Assembly: GCA_033439685.1 (NCBI GenBank) | Contig: JAUEDM010000007.1 | Location: forward strand, 3,524,501-3,588,500 | Reading direction: 5' to 3' | Length of the DNA stretch: 64,000 nucleotides | DNA from: Apodospora peruviana | Lineage: Eukaryota > Ascomycota > Sordariomycetes > Sordariales > Lasiosphaeriaceae | Shown here: piece by piece, positions 1 to 11,649 of the stretch | How positions within the stretch are numbered: position 1 is the first letter of the stretch | How the letters are laid out: the number at the start of each line of letters is the position of its first letter | Made by a program: the position numbers and the translations under genes | Notes under the pieces: generated by a model | Told to the model about the DNA's origin: nothing | Seen by the model: the letters and a program-made list of their open reading frames with translations, nothing else | Databases searched by the model: none

Positions 1-526
1 TGGGAGTAACCCGAAGGTCCTGGTGAACAACTTCATGGTCAAAGGGTGGGGGGTGGTCGCAGGTGCCAGTGGTGTTTCATAGCCGACCTTGACGAGGGGG
101 AACGAAGATACGAGAAAGACAGCGAGAGCGGTGAATGCGAGAAATATAATGCTAGGTCGGACTACATGTTAATAAAATCAGAATGCCCGGGGAAAGTCGA
201 TAAAGGCTCACTTCATCAAGGGCGAGATGGCTCCATCTCTCAGGTCGTAGGCTGTCTTGACGAGGTTCCAGGGCTCGGTGACGCCCATCAGCTGCTCTCT
301 GACTCGACCGGGGTCGCCGCAGGTCCAGCTGGCGGTATCGTCCAACCGAGCACACATGCAGAAATAGCCGACGCGGAGCTCGAGGCGGGAAAATCCCGTG
401 GTTATGTCTGTTGCTGCTGCTAGGCCGAAAGAAAAGAGATAAATTCCAGCTAATCTTGGAGCGGCGCAGCCGGCGAGGAGGAGACATTGCATCAAAATTG
501 CAGTGCAGTTCAGGATCTGAACGGGT
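1..526 (-). CDS. Fig1-like membrane protein (partial, runs off the window)
   Basis: Membrane protein of the Fig1 type. In this family Fig1 acts in calcium influx and cell fusion during mating. Coding support covers 526..212 and 151..1, joined across a 60-nt intron (211..152; GTGAGC donor, TTAAC branch, CTAG acceptor) that keeps the frame. Visible features are an N-terminal hydrophobic LLLAGC segment, the family signature LRVGYFCMC followed by a WTC pair, a DPWNLVK-like stretch (here EPWNLVK), and a second membrane segment in exon 2 (FLAFTALAVFLVSSFP). The first ATG in this frame is at 492, but a CCGCAG acceptor ending at 527 suggests an earlier 5' exon that I could not place. The 3' end lies outside the window. 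It is divergent from the CorA-like gene. The family call rests on the signature and is fairly secure; the gene model is incomplete. Confidence 0.72.
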
Positions 527-1028
527 CTGCGGAGAGACGCTGGACGGGGACAACTTCATGTGTTAGATAGGGGCTAGCGAAAAGGGTGGATGATAGTGGT
601 ACTATCGCGACGTACCGATACGGTGCCATATTTCATACCCCAGTAGCAATAGGTTATCCTTCCATGACGCACGTGTCATTGCGAAGTAGCTTGTGATCTT
701 GGAGATAACAATCATGATGAAAACAAGAAAAAAAGAACCGTGGGAACGGCGATAGACTCACATTGTCCCGCATTAACCAGCCACCTGATAATAGCACACT
801 GAGCCGACTCTGTCCCTCGTACGGAAGTTACTCCATACCCTTGGATGTTTCGCCAATCATGCGCTGTAGGTAATCCCTGTAGCTGCATCAAGTATCCAAC
901 CCAACCCCCAAATTTTTGCTCTATCGTGACACCTAGCGTGACGGTTTCCGACAACAACACAGAATACCAAGGTCCATGCAAACTGCACCAGCGCCTTTCG
1001 AATCCGAGTGCATGATCGAAACCCGAAG
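527..1028. other. Divergent intergenic region
   Basis: About 0.5 kb between the Fig1-like gene (-) and the CorA-like gene (+). It probably holds both promoters and possibly a short 5' exon of the Fig1-like gene. No coding sequence is recognised; the open frames here start from non-ATG codons or are antisense. Confidence 0.5.
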
Positions 1029-3338
1029 ATGGACGAGCAAGGCAACTCGAACGGGGAGAACGACAATGCAAGCGGAAATGTCACCCCACTCCAAGTCGAA
1101 AGCGTTGCGAGCAACGACGAGGAGTTGACGTATATTGAAAGATTTAAATCCCGGCAGCATCTGATGCCCCATTGGCGCAACGTCCTTGCCAGCCCTCGAA
1201 ACGACGTGAAGATGAACGACGGGAACGGCTTGCTCCAACTGTTGACCTTCTTCCGGCCGCTAGACGGAAGGTTGGCTCTGGGAGACATCCAGGCACTGCA
1301 TGCCGATGATGATCGCATCGGTCCACGGTCGCTGGCCGATGCGCTAGATGCCTGGAACCCGGACCGCCATCCGGACCGCAACCCGGACCGCATCCCTGTA
1401 TTCAAAGCTGTGCTCGTCAGCGATCTCGGCACGGATCTGATCAACAGCCTCGGCCCAACCCTGCGTCTTAGTCCTGAGGTCTTCGAGGAGCACCTCGTCA
1501 AGTCGGGCTACACAGCCGAGTCGTACGGGGACGCCGACTCGAGCACCTGGCCCACGCGCTTCCTGCGCAAGCAGCAGGTCTCGCTGCGCTGGCACAGCCT
1601 GGTCCTCCGCGAGAACATGGAGCCCCGGGATGCCGACACGCGCCGCCTGCTGCTGAACGACGATCTCGATTGGAAGACGTCCTTTCCCATAGGCGGCGCC
1701 GGAAACAGGGTGGAGTGGCGCAGGCGCTATCTGTCCACCCTCACCAACATCTTTCGCCAAGAGTGGTCGCTCTCGTCCGTCTACCGTCCCATGAGGAAAC
1801 AGCTTGTCCAGAGCTTGGAGCAGCGGGGCCTTATCAACATCGGCGAAGGCGACGAGCTGCAGGCGCCCGACGAGCTGGAGCGTCTGCCTGAAAACGAGAT
1901 GGATGTCGTTGCGTGGGAGGAACGCGTCACCTTCTGCTGGGGAAGCCGGGATGATCAGGAGAGAGTCCGTACGTGGCCTGGCACCAACAGCCGAAAGGGA
2001 AAGTCTGGTGTTATTTTTGACTAACTGGCGATCACCACTGCAGCTATCCTGTTCTTCGATCCGCTCCCTCGATTAAAGATGACCAACATGATAACGAGCG
2101 GCCCAGATACTCTGAGCACAGAGCTCCTACCATTTCGCAAACGGTTGGCGCCCAGGGGTCCTCCCCCCGCGCACGCGCAGCCATTTGGCCAGCATGATCC
2201 CGCCGCTCTGGAAGCCGTCAGCGAATACGTGACAAAGACACAGGATGCGCTCTCGGACACGGTCGCGTGGCTCGCCTACTACATGACAGAACAGCCCGCC
2301 GAAAACGAGACGACCTCGGTCGACGTTTTACTCCTCGCTGTTCTCCAGGTTGTCCGCCACGATACCGAAGTGCTGCTGGAGCACATTGGCGGCGTGCTCG
2401 ACCAGATCAATAGGGGCGCGGGCAACGAGAGGATGATGCAGGAGCAGCTGGAGCACTGGCGCACCGTGCTGAGCCAGCTGCAGAGCGAGCTGCCGGCGCT
2501 GGAGCGATCCATGGGAGAATTCTTCCACTTCCCGTACAATGACGCAAAGCCGAAACAACCGCCCCAGCTCACCGCCGTGCTGGGCAAGTTGCAGAATGAC
2601 ACGGCGGCCATCACGCAGCGCTGCCAGGACGTGCAGCAGTCCCTGCGCGCCGAAATGTCGCTCCTCGAAAGCAAGCGCGGCATCGAGGAAGCCGAGAGCG
2701 TGTCCCGGCTCACCGAGCTCGCCTTCATTTTCATTCCTATGACGTTCGCCGCCGGCCTGTTCAGCATGCAGATCAGGGAGCTGGCGGACGAGCCGGCGCC
2801 GGCATACGCTTTTGTTATTGCCGCCATCATTGCCGTGGCCGTCTCGTACGGCCTGCGGCTGGTTCAGCGGAGCACCGCCGTGAGCGAGCTGCTGCACCGG
2901 TGGGAGACGGATATTCGGAGAGACGAGCAGGTGACCACCCGCAAAATACCGAACCGTAAGACGGCCCACTGGCTGTTTGTGCAGCTGCGCGTCAGGGTGC
3001 TGATTATTTTTCTTGCCTGCGGGTCTACTGCGTTGTTGCTCGGGCCGCTGTGGACCAGACAGTCCATGGACGTGAGCCTCAAAGGCGCCGTGACGGGGCT
3101 TGGACTCTTTGCCATCCTGGGCGTGAGCTTGATGACTTGGGTCGACGTCTGGCCACCCAGTGGTGGCATCATCCTGAAAAACCGCGGCAACAAAGTCTTG
3201 GGCTTCGGTCGCATCTGGCGGCCGCCTCCAACACGTTATGTAGACCGGAACTCGGACCGACCACCGACTGACACTGTAGACATGGGCGGTGCTGAATCGG
3301 GGGGGCAACATGGACCAGATGCCGAAAACCAAGTATGA
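1029..3338 (+). CDS. CorA-like divalent-cation transporter family protein
   Basis: Predicted membrane protein of the fungal CorA-like family (the CorA family transports Mg2+). Exons 1029..1968 and 2044..3338 give 744 aa. The 75-nt intron has a GTACGT donor, a CTAAC branch and a CTGCAG acceptor, and the join restores an ILFFDPLP stretch. The first ATG is at 1029; the frame is open slightly upstream only from a GTG. The N-terminal half is soluble and charged, and the central part is helical and probably coiled. Four hydrophobic segments occupy the C-terminal third: LAFIFIPMTFAAGLF, AYAFVIAAIIAVAVSYG, LIIFLACGSTALLLGPL and AVTGLGLFAILGVSL. The canonical GMN loop after the first helix is replaced by SMQI, as is common in fungal relatives, so Mg2+ transport is not assured. 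An in-frame 12-bp triplicate lies near residue 110. Confidence 0.85.
1356..1391 (+). repeat. 12-bp x 3 in-frame tandem repeat
   Basis: Three copies of a 12-bp unit (aacccggaccgc, catccggaccgc, aacccggaccgc) lie inside the CorA-like gene and encode NPDR-HPDR-NPDR. The outer copies are identical and the middle one differs at two bases, so it is a short in-frame minisatellite. Confidence 0.9.
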
Positions 3339-4434
3339 TGTCTTACCTACCTGACCTACCTGTAAAATAAAGTATGGTTTAGTGCAGGCTTAAAGATGTT
3401 CTTTTCTTTTTTTTTTTTTTTCTCGGGGCAAAGATATTGACCAAGAGCCAGTTTCTTGTCCTCTTACCTACTGATGGGATGATAGTATCACGGGCTACCT
3501 AAGGTACATCGTCGACCGCGAGCCTCGAGGAGACTTGACAGATCCATAGCTGCCACCTCGCTACCTGGTATCTTCCTTGTCCCGACACCTTGCTGTTTTG
3601 GTCCTTCTAGACCCTCTTTTTCCATCTTCTCTACGGCATTTACCATACTCCATGTCTATAGAGCCTCGCTATCGTGAACCGCTTTATAAACTTCAAGACA
3701 AACACATAGGCGATTTAGTTGAATCGCTCCAATCGGGGTAATCGTGAGATTTGTCATCGTCCCAAGACTCCAAGCATCGCCAAGTTTGCTGCCGCCAACG
3801 CCGCTAACAGTGGATACGAATACGAAAGTTCCCAATCGCCATCGTCATCCTCAGGACATGGAATTACTGTGCATTATCAATCCATCACCAAGCGTGGCTA
3901 TGCATTGCAAGCTCCAGACCATCAAGTGCATTCGACCCGCCAGAAGGCCAAGATGTTGAAGGAACATGGAAAGACAGATGCATCAATGATGGCATCATGG
4001 CGATGGATTACCCCGGCCGCGATCTCTGTCGACGTCTTGGCGGCAGACAGATCGTGCCGCAGTCAACCGCTTAGCGTCTTGGCCTCGCGGCCGCCAATCA
4101 TCCTTTGTTCTGGTCGCTGTCCAACAGCTTTGCTGAATCCACTGTCGCCAATCCAATCTCAAGATTTTAAAGTAGGTAGCGTTTTATTTCCCCTTTCGGT
4201 ATCCACCTCGTCTCCAGATTGTCCAAATTGCCCCTGATGATGCAGGATATTTAAATGTGGCGCCCTGGCTCCTCCGGCAATCTGGTGCGACCCTTCTTTA
4301 TTTCTCTATCCGATCAAAACGTCAAACCTAAATTCCCACGTGTCTTCCCGTCGACGTCGAATCCGAGAACCATTTTGAACTTCGACGGCGCATTGGTTTT
4401 CTTGTCCCGCGCAAGTCAGGTACGCGCTGTTGCA
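3339..4434. other. Intergenic region with TATA-like box and TACCTAAGGTA palindrome
   Basis: About 1.1 kb between the CorA-like and RTA1 genes. It contains a T-rich run near 3407-3421, a perfect TACCTAAGGTA palindrome at 3496-3506, and TTTATAAA at 3683-3690, far upstream of the RTA1 start. The open frame at 3719-4237 has low-complexity Ser-rich composition and no family resemblance, so I do not call it a gene; the region may be a long leader. Confidence 0.5.
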
Positions 4435-5377
4435 ATGGACAGCTTAATAGGTACGTCAGCACATCATCCCTCCATGCCCTCCACAACAACAAAACATCAA
4501 CTAACTTCCCCAAAAAGCCCGCGCAAGCCGCGGCGGCTACGTCGACCCGAACTGGCCCTTTCCAGGCGGCAAGAACGACGCGCCCGTAATCATATACGGC
4601 TACACCCCGTCCTTCGCGCTCGCCGTCCTGGGGGTAATCCTCTTCGCCCTCTTTTTCGCGGTCCACATCTTCCAGCTGCTCCGCCATCGATCCTGGTACT
4701 TCACGACCTTCAGCGTGGGCCTTCTATTCGAAATAATCGGCTACATCGCCAGAACCCTATCCAGCAAAGTCAACCCGTACAACCTCATCTTCTTCATCCT
4801 GCAGTACTTCTTCATCGTCACGGCCCCCGTTTTTTTGGCGGCAGGCATCTACACGATTCTCTCGGCGCTGATAAACCGTTTGGGACGAGAATTCTCGGTC
4901 CTCCCCCCGAAAGTGATCCTCTGGTTTTTTATCACCAGCGATGCCATCGCCACCATCACGCAGATCGCTGGCGCCGCGCTGATTGGCGTCAAGCAGTCGA
5001 AGCGCCAGGACCCGACTACCGCCAACAATATCCTGCTGGGCGGGCTGGCGTACCAGGTCTTTTCTATTGGGTTGTTTATTATCCTGACTGCGGTGTTTTT
5101 GGTCAGGGCGAGGAGGCATGTCAAGGGCAGCGGGCTGGGCACGTTCGTTGCTGCGTTTTCTGTCGCCACGCTGCTGGTTTACCTACGGACGGTGTTTCGT
5201 TTGGCTGAGACGGCTGAGGGCTTGGGTGGGAATTTGAGCACCAAGGAGGTGTATTTTGGCACGCTGGAGTTTGCGCCCGTCGTGCTGGCCGTGCTGTTGT
5301 TTACCGTGTGGCATCCCGGCAGGTGTGTTGGGCGGCGTATATCGACTGGGGATGATGGCAAGGGTAATATGGCGTGA
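4435..5377 (+). CDS. RTA1-family seven-helix membrane protein
   Basis: Member of the fungal RTA1 (lipid-translocating exporter-like) family; relatives are linked to resistance to 7-aminocholesterol or to sphingoid base release. Exons 4435..4450 and 4518..5377 give 291 aa. The tiny first exon encodes MDSLI plus one base. The intron has a GTACGT donor and an AAAAG acceptor, and the join leads into the family motif YGYTPS. Seven hydrophobic segments follow, with conserved-looking GYIAR and short charged loops. The product ends in a short hydrophilic tail. It is transcribed in the same direction as the CorA-like gene and converges on the 646-aa membrane protein. The family is secure; the transported substrate is unknown. 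Confidence 0.88.
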
Positions 5378-5684
5378 CTGGAGCTGGATGCCCGGACGGG
5401 GAAGGAGTGATACCAGGCGAGCCAAGGATTGTATTTTGGAGATTTTGTGTTTTCTTTTGTTCAAAGCGTGCATCATGAGATTCTTTGGTATATAGAGTCA
5501 TATACAGATTACATAGTTAGCTTTCATATCGTTCATATTAATGTCTATTGTCCTACAAGTACCGTTGTGTGGTATTTGATGCTTATATTCTGCGGATGTC
5601 CGGACAGACGGTAAACTTTATTTGTTGCGTCACATGTCTGAGTCTGAACCGACTTAAACTTTTTCTGCACCCTGCATCTCGGAC
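5378..5684. other. Convergent 3' intergenic region
   Basis: AT-rich spacer between the ends of the RTA1 gene (+) and the 646-aa membrane protein gene (-). It presumably holds both 3' UTRs and polyadenylation signals. No gene seen. Confidence 0.5.
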
Positions 5685-7854
5685 TCAAATCAACCAACTC
5701 ATATCGGCGCGCAAAGCCCTCGTCGGCGGAATCTGCTGCTCTGATGCCTGCCAGAGTGGCTTCAGTCTCATCAGCAAGATGATAGACCCCAAAAAGCTTC
5801 CCAAGACCGGCAAGGCCCCGACAATAGAACCGGCCGTCCACCACTTGTCGACGTCGAAGTGGTCCCGGTAGAAATCCGAGTTGGCAAAGTCCATGTACCC
5901 GCTCACACCGGCCTTGCAGGTGCAGTTGTTAAACACGCCGCTGAACTATACACAGTACGATGTCTCCGTTAGCAACATTCCCTTTTTCTAAGTTTGAAGT
6001 TTACGTACCGCCGCAAAGATGATAAACAGCAACGTCAGCAGCGCCAGAGAGCTGAACAAGTGAATGACAACCCGTTGCCGGCGGGTAGGGTGCTTGAACC
6101 CCGGCAGCGAGTGCAGAGCCCACGGAATCGTGGTGAAGAAGCCATAAAAGATGTACGCGCCGGACCGGCAGCTGAGTCCGACCGTCGGCGTGTTGAACGA
6201 GATCATGTAGGCCATGCCAATCTCCAGCCACACCAGCCCTGTCGACAAAAGGCTTATGACACGCCACGACTTGGCCCGGTCGCCCGAGAGCTCGAGCAGC
6301 GTTTTGGTGATGATGGTCTCGATCGGTCGGATCTGCCTGTGGCTGTCGTGCACGCTGTTGACCACCGCGTGTGCGAGGCCGCAGTACTCGATCTCGCGCC
6401 CTTGGCCGACGAAGCCGAGGATGTGGTCGTCAAAGAGACCGCCTTCCATCGCCGCTGCGGCCGTCGATGGGGGTGTGGATGTGACTGCTTCCTCGTCCGA
6501 GTTTATGTTGTTGACGGGCCGTACGCTCACCATTTGAGTCTTGTCCACGCTCGCTCTGCGGAGAGGTCGCCACCGGCTTTGTCGTTGAACTCGCCTGTCA
6601 GCATTCTCCTGCCGCTGACGTTCGCGGATCTCGTCCTCTCGGTCCTGAGACCACCAGATGATCTCCTCCTCGTCGTCGTCCGGAAGCGGGTTGTGGGTGG
6701 CCCATTTTCGGACTGCGTCCGCGTTCCACAGCCACCTGGTGATCAGCTTTCTGTCTCTTTGCGTCAGCCAGTTACCTGGATTTCAGGTGAGGGAAAACTC
6801 ATACTTCGACCTATCCGCAGAAACCGGATTCCGATCCAATATCGTAAACAGCACCATCAAAGGCAGCCAGCTGACCAACAGCCCCAAAGCCATACTATGC
6901 GCCGTCGCGCGGTCCCCGAGTCCGCCAAACGCTAGCACCAACGACACGGCGTAGGCCACGAAAAACACGAAAATGCTTACGAGGGCAGGATACACTCCCC
7001 GTCTTCTCAGCATCCGCAGCTGGAACGCCATCTCCTGCAGCAGCTCTTTAGTTTTCTCCCTCGCCTCGGGCGCGTCCTCCTCGGCTGGTACGAGCGGCCT
7101 GAAGAGCCCGTACACCAGCGCGCCGATTAATCTCTTGTCGGGTTTGTCGGGGTTTCGGAACCGGTACTGCCCTATCGCGCTGAGGACGTAGTACGCGTCC
7201 AGCACGAGCTGCGAGCGTTCCGGGGAGTTGGTTTCCAGGAAACACTTATGGATCTGGTGGATATTGAAGAGTGTTGCTGTTAGTGCGGTCTGTGGTGATC
7301 CCAGCCAGTTGAGCAGCGCGGCGAGGGTGCGCGCCACGCGGCCTTGCGCCCAGGGCTGCGCGCGGGTGTCGCGCCGGTGGATCGAGTCGTACGGCAGGGC
7401 TGCGAGCAGCGCGATGATGGGCAGGACCCAGTTGGAGATTATGCCTAGCGATAGGGTCGGGTTTTGGGACCAGTACCAGTCTGTCGGGTCTGAGCAGATT
7501 GCTTTGCAGCCTTCATATCACGATATGGAGGTCTTGTTAGTGAGGATGAAGGCTCAGTGAGGTAGGTAGCGCCGGGGGGGGGGGGGGGGGGGGGGGGGAA
7601 GACATACCCTCGAGAGTAAGCGTGACATAGTCGCTCCGGTTGTAAAAGGGGTCCATGCCAGCCACGTGGCCGCGGTAGAGGAACCGCTTCACCTGGTCTG
7701 GGCTGAAGCCGTAGGAATCGGTGCCGTTCCATATCCTCTCGGCGTGTGGTTGGCAGATATCGAATGTGCTGGCGTTGATGTGTTGTGGAGCAACAGCCAG
7801 CAGGACGGCTGCTCCGACGGCCACACGTCGAGAGGCGGTGAGAGAGCACGTCAT
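5685..7854 (-). CDS. Unrecognised multi-pass membrane protein with signal peptide
   Basis: Four exons (7854..7608, 7510..6805, 6735..6009, 5945..5685) give 646 aa with every join in phase. A signal-like N-terminus (VAVGAAVLLAVAPQ) is followed by a short lumenal or extracellular part with NGT and NRS sequons. Hydrophobic segments follow: ISNWVLPIIALLAAL, ALVSIFVFFVAYAVSLVLAF, MALGLLVSWLPLMVLFTI, then after a long acidic cytoplasmic-type loop WLEIGMAYMISF, YIFYGFFTTIPW and HLFSSLALLTLLFIIFAA. The last exon encodes a CTCKAG segment and a final helix (GSIVGALPVLGSFLGSIILL). DRNPVSADRSK just after the third helix group looks conserved in type. I do not recognise a named family; it resembles uncharacterised fungal integral membrane proteins. 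Intron 1 contains a 25-nt C tract. Confidence 0.8.
7574..7598. repeat. 25-nt poly-G (poly-C on the transcribed strand)
   Basis: An uninterrupted run of 25 G on the + strand. On the gene strand it is 25 C starting 9 nt after the GTATGT 5' splice site of intron 1 (7607..7511) of the 646-aa membrane protein gene. Homopolymer length may be imprecise in assembly. Confidence 0.9.
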
Positions 7855-8412
7855 CTTCTTTTTTTTGGGGAAAAGCCTAGTTCAAGTAGGAGGAACGACG
7901 ATCACTGCAGGAGAGTGATGTGCCTTGGCGCGTGTTGTTCACTTTCATCAACACAAAATAGGGGCCCGACAAGCCTTCAAGACGGCTCTGCAACCACCTT
8001 TTCTCCTGGGCGCCGAGTATTTCTGTGGCGTTCGACAGCGACCACAGAACAGGGAGCCAAGAGGTGGCACCCAGCGCTTTATCACAGAACCCGACGGCAG
8101 TCGCTACAACATGCAACTGGGGGGCGGTGTTGGGGCATCAGTTGGATGTCAGATCACAGAGATAAGTTCAGCCGCAGACTCACATGAATGTAACCTCCAC
8201 TCATGCTGCCGTGACTCGGCTCAACATCTGCCCGATGCACTTCACTGTAGCACTGCGGCGCCATATATGACATCGGGATTACCAATACTGCGAAGTGCGT
8301 CGATGTATTCGTATATATGGACGAGGAGAAACGGCTCTTTATTTTTGCAGAGAGCCCCTAAAGAAGATACCAACCTCACAATAACACTTGCTGTACATAC
8401 AGCAAAAATCTA
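7855..8412. other. Intergenic region
   Basis: Spacer of 558 bp between the 5' end of the membrane protein gene (-) and the 3' end of the PhoD gene (-). It holds the upstream gene's promoter. No coding sequence supported. Confidence 0.45.
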
Positions 8413-10463
8413 TCAGATATACATCTTCTCAAACCCAATAACCTCCCATTTCTTTGTATCTGTGTTCAATGTCAGGTTACTCTGGGCCGTTGTCCCACCG
8501 CGCAGATAGCCAGCTTCCACCTTTCCGCCGGCGACCGGTCGCGAGAGGTGGTTCTCGCCAGCCATGACGGTGAAGTTGGCGAGGGGATAATCCCACGAGT
8601 TTCTCGTCGCGACACTCGGCGAACCTATATTGGGTCAGTACTATCCTCAAAGCCGTGACATTTGGGGTCCCTAATTACCAAAGTACTGTGCCGTCGCCTG
8701 CTTCGACCCCAGCGACAACACAAAGTACCCCCGATAGTACCCCTCCTGCCAGTGCAGCTCCTCGTTGTTGTCGACGTTCTTCTTGGCTTCCTCTCTAGCT
8801 TTTAGTATTGGGCCGCCAATGCCGCCGGAACTAACGGCCGTGCCGGCGAACTCGACACCGACGGAACCGGCGCCCGTGGACGGGTCGTAGGCCTTGTTGC
8901 CCAGCCAGGCGAGGTCGGTGACCTATGTCAGTCAGCACGCTGCTGTGTGCAAAGGCTGGACAGAAAGGAGAAAGGCTAACCCAGTTTTGGTGACTATCAC
9001 CCGCCAAAAAGATGTTGTTGCCGATATTGTTGTCGTACAGGTGCTGCAGTGTCCTATTGCGGTTGGCAATGTACCCCTAAACGGCTCAAAGTCAGCTTCA
9101 GCTCCCATGCCAAACAACAAAATGAACCGAGGCAGGAACTAACCCCCCAACTATCCGTGCTCTCGGCATGATTATTATCCAATATTCTGGAAAACACAAC
9201 CTGGCTCCCAATCACGCGCCACGTGGCGCCTCTTTTCGCGGAACTGCTCAGCTGGCGATAGAACCAGTTCTCCTGCCGGGAACCCATCAGCGACCGCGAG
9301 GCATCATCACGAATAAGATCAATGTAATGATCGTTCCACCCCAAGCCCGTAATGCTGCGGTCGTAGTTGCGCGTGTCGAGAATAATGAGATCCAGGACGT
9401 TACCTAACGAAAAAGAGCGCCAGATGCGCAGGTTGTCGTCCATGTCGACCTGGCGGATGGGCATCCACTCAAAGTAGGCGCGCACGGCGTTCATCTTGCG
9501 CTGGTCGACGCTGATGGACGGGCCGTCTTTCCGGAAGGACTCTTCTGTGTTGTTGAGCGCCGAAAAACCGTCCCTGTAGCCGTTGTTGGCTTGCTCGTGG
9601 TCGTCCCAGGTTGTGATCCAGGCGAACTGCTTCGCGAGGAGTTGTAAGTCCGGGTCTGAGCGGTACTGGCCGTGCCGGGTCCGGTAGTCCCATAGGCTGA
9701 ATAGGTTCCGTGGTGGGTTGTGCGCGCGAGGTCCCGCTTGGCTGCCTTCGTAGATATAATCGCCCAGGTGCACTACGTAATCGTGCTGGTCCTTGCGCGC
9801 GGCGTTGCCGTACGCGTTGAAGTAGCCGTTTGGGTAGTTGCTGCATGAGAACACGGCCAGCTTGAGGTCGTCGACGACATTGGCATCGGCGGCCGGCGAC
9901 GTCTTTGTCCTTCCCACCGGGCTGGTGTTGTTGGAGCCGCAGACCGTGAACTGGTAGTTGTAGACCACAAAAGACTTCAGGCCTTTCGCCTCGACTTTGA
10001 CGGTGAAGTCGATGTCGCTGGTCGTGTAGGCGGTGCCCTTGGACACGGCTTTCCTGGTTGCATTAGCTTTGGTGTCGGCTTCCTCCCAGACACTCCATTC
10101 CACGCAGATCGGGTTGGCGTCGGCTTTGACGTATTCTTCTGTGTCGTGGTTGTACAGTGGTACGGTTCCTGATACCGTGACATTGCTGAGATCTGAGCTG
10201 GTCGAGGGGGCCACGCGCGTCCAGAGGATGACGCTGTCCGGATATGGGTCGCCCGAACTGATTCCGTGGGTGAAGTTTAGGTCCGATGGCGCGTATGGTA
10301 CGGATCCGCGCTTGAGGGAGCGCCGTGAGACTGCCCGGGTGTCAATGCCGAGATTTACATGTCGTTTGGACGGGCTGTGGTAGTTCAGGTTTCCGTCAAA
10401 GGAGGCGGATACCTGGGGAACTGCGACCAGCAACCCGAGGGCCCACGTCGTCAGAGAGTACAT
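8413..10463 (-). CDS. PhoD-like alkaline phosphatase/phosphodiesterase (secreted)
   Basis: Metal-dependent phosphomonoesterase or phosphodiesterase of the PhoD family, probably secreted or wall-bound. Exons 10463..9144, 9076..8981, 8922..8679 and 8624..8413 give 623 aa with consistent phases. Residues 1-20 form a signal peptide ending at VSA. A PhoD N-terminal beta domain begins near HGISSGDPYPDSVILWTR (about 66-83). The metallophosphatase core shows FSCSNYPNGYFNAYG (205-219), HLGDYIYEG (232-240), TWDDHEQANN (285-294) and GDSHQNW (466-472), which supply the expected Asp, Asn and His metal ligands. Several N-glycosylation sequons are present. It is full length for the family. Phosphate regulation would be typical but no promoter element was identified. 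Confidence 0.92.
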
Positions 10464-11649
10464 GTTTGAGATGGCGGAGAAGCACAGTTGCCAAACGTCT
10501 ATGCGTAGATTTCACCAGACCTAGGCCATCATGTTATATATGCTAGTTGGGTTGGGAGGATACCTACAGGGCCATCGGTCGTCGACGTAATTATCAACAA
10601 GGACTCTGGTAGTTATTACCGTCATCATAATCATCAACCAACCGCATTTATCAGATGTCCATGCCATCATCTGGCTCATCGACCGAGACAGGCAAGTCAC
10701 AACAGCCTGCAGACCTTGATCTTGAACAACCCTCCAATCAAAGTCGCACCAGGTTGCACTCCATTAGGCTGATTCGCCCAATGCTTTTAGAGCATGGCTG
10801 CCACGGGGCGCGAACGCGGTCCGTTAAAGGTCCAGTTTGTGCGACACCGGGAACGGGAACGTGAGGGCCTGGGAAGACGCCATTGGACCGGCGATAAATT
10901 TTGTTTTAGATCTTTTAACGGCTGCGGGTACGCGTGATCCTTGCACGTGGGATTCGGATTGCTGTTCCACTACAAAAGCTTGTATCATTAGGGGGCCTGG
11001 CGCGTGCTTAAACGACGTGATGAGATTTGATAAATGGGAAAAATGGAAATAAAATGAGGATCGAACGGATGATGGCAAATATGCCGTTGAGTTGTGTACC
11101 CCGCGGGCGGGTGTTTCTGTTTGGAATAGAGCCGTAATTATATTGTTGCATTATTATAAGTTGAACGAGTGCCGGCTTGGCTTGACATATAACGGGAATA
11201 TGGGATTTAAAGAATGCCATCACTAATAGGTCCGGGTACATGGTCAACCCCCTTCATTTTACCGATGATGAGTGGAGAAGGAGGTCACTCTTGAGTTTTG
11301 ATGGACGTTACTGGCTCGTTGGATCTGATAACAGCGGGCTAATATATAGTCAAAATAAAAATCGTACATTCTCTCGGGTGTTAAGCAAGTCTCATGGTAA
11401 TACGCCATCCCATCATAGTTTGAAGCCGGCAACCTCAAATCAATATCTCCGAACTCCTCAGGACTGGCCGTCGCAGAACACGAGACCAAAACGCACGTAT
11501 ATCGAACAGTTCCCCGCCCTCACCTATGTATCCCAGCTAAATTCAGGACCAGTCTCAGACAGTCATCTGGCGGCAGATCCGTTGGACGGCTGGATTGAAC
11601 GTTTCATTATCAGCCTCCATCGCAACTAATTTCGAGGCTGGGGCGGAGC
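10464..11649. other. Intergenic region, no gene recognised
   Basis: About 1.2 kb between the PhoD promoter side and the 3' end of the SH3b-like gene. Short open frames on both strands lack composition or motifs that would support coding. Confidence 0.45.

Noticed and set aside
2328..3332. Long antisense frame over the CorA-like gene
   Set aside because: His/Gln/Arg-rich composition typical of an antisense shadow. The sense frame has a clear intron and membrane helices.
3719..4237. 172-aa open frame between the CorA-like and RTA1 genes
   Set aside because: Low-complexity Ser/Pro composition, no domain and no splice support. More likely leader or intergenic sequence.
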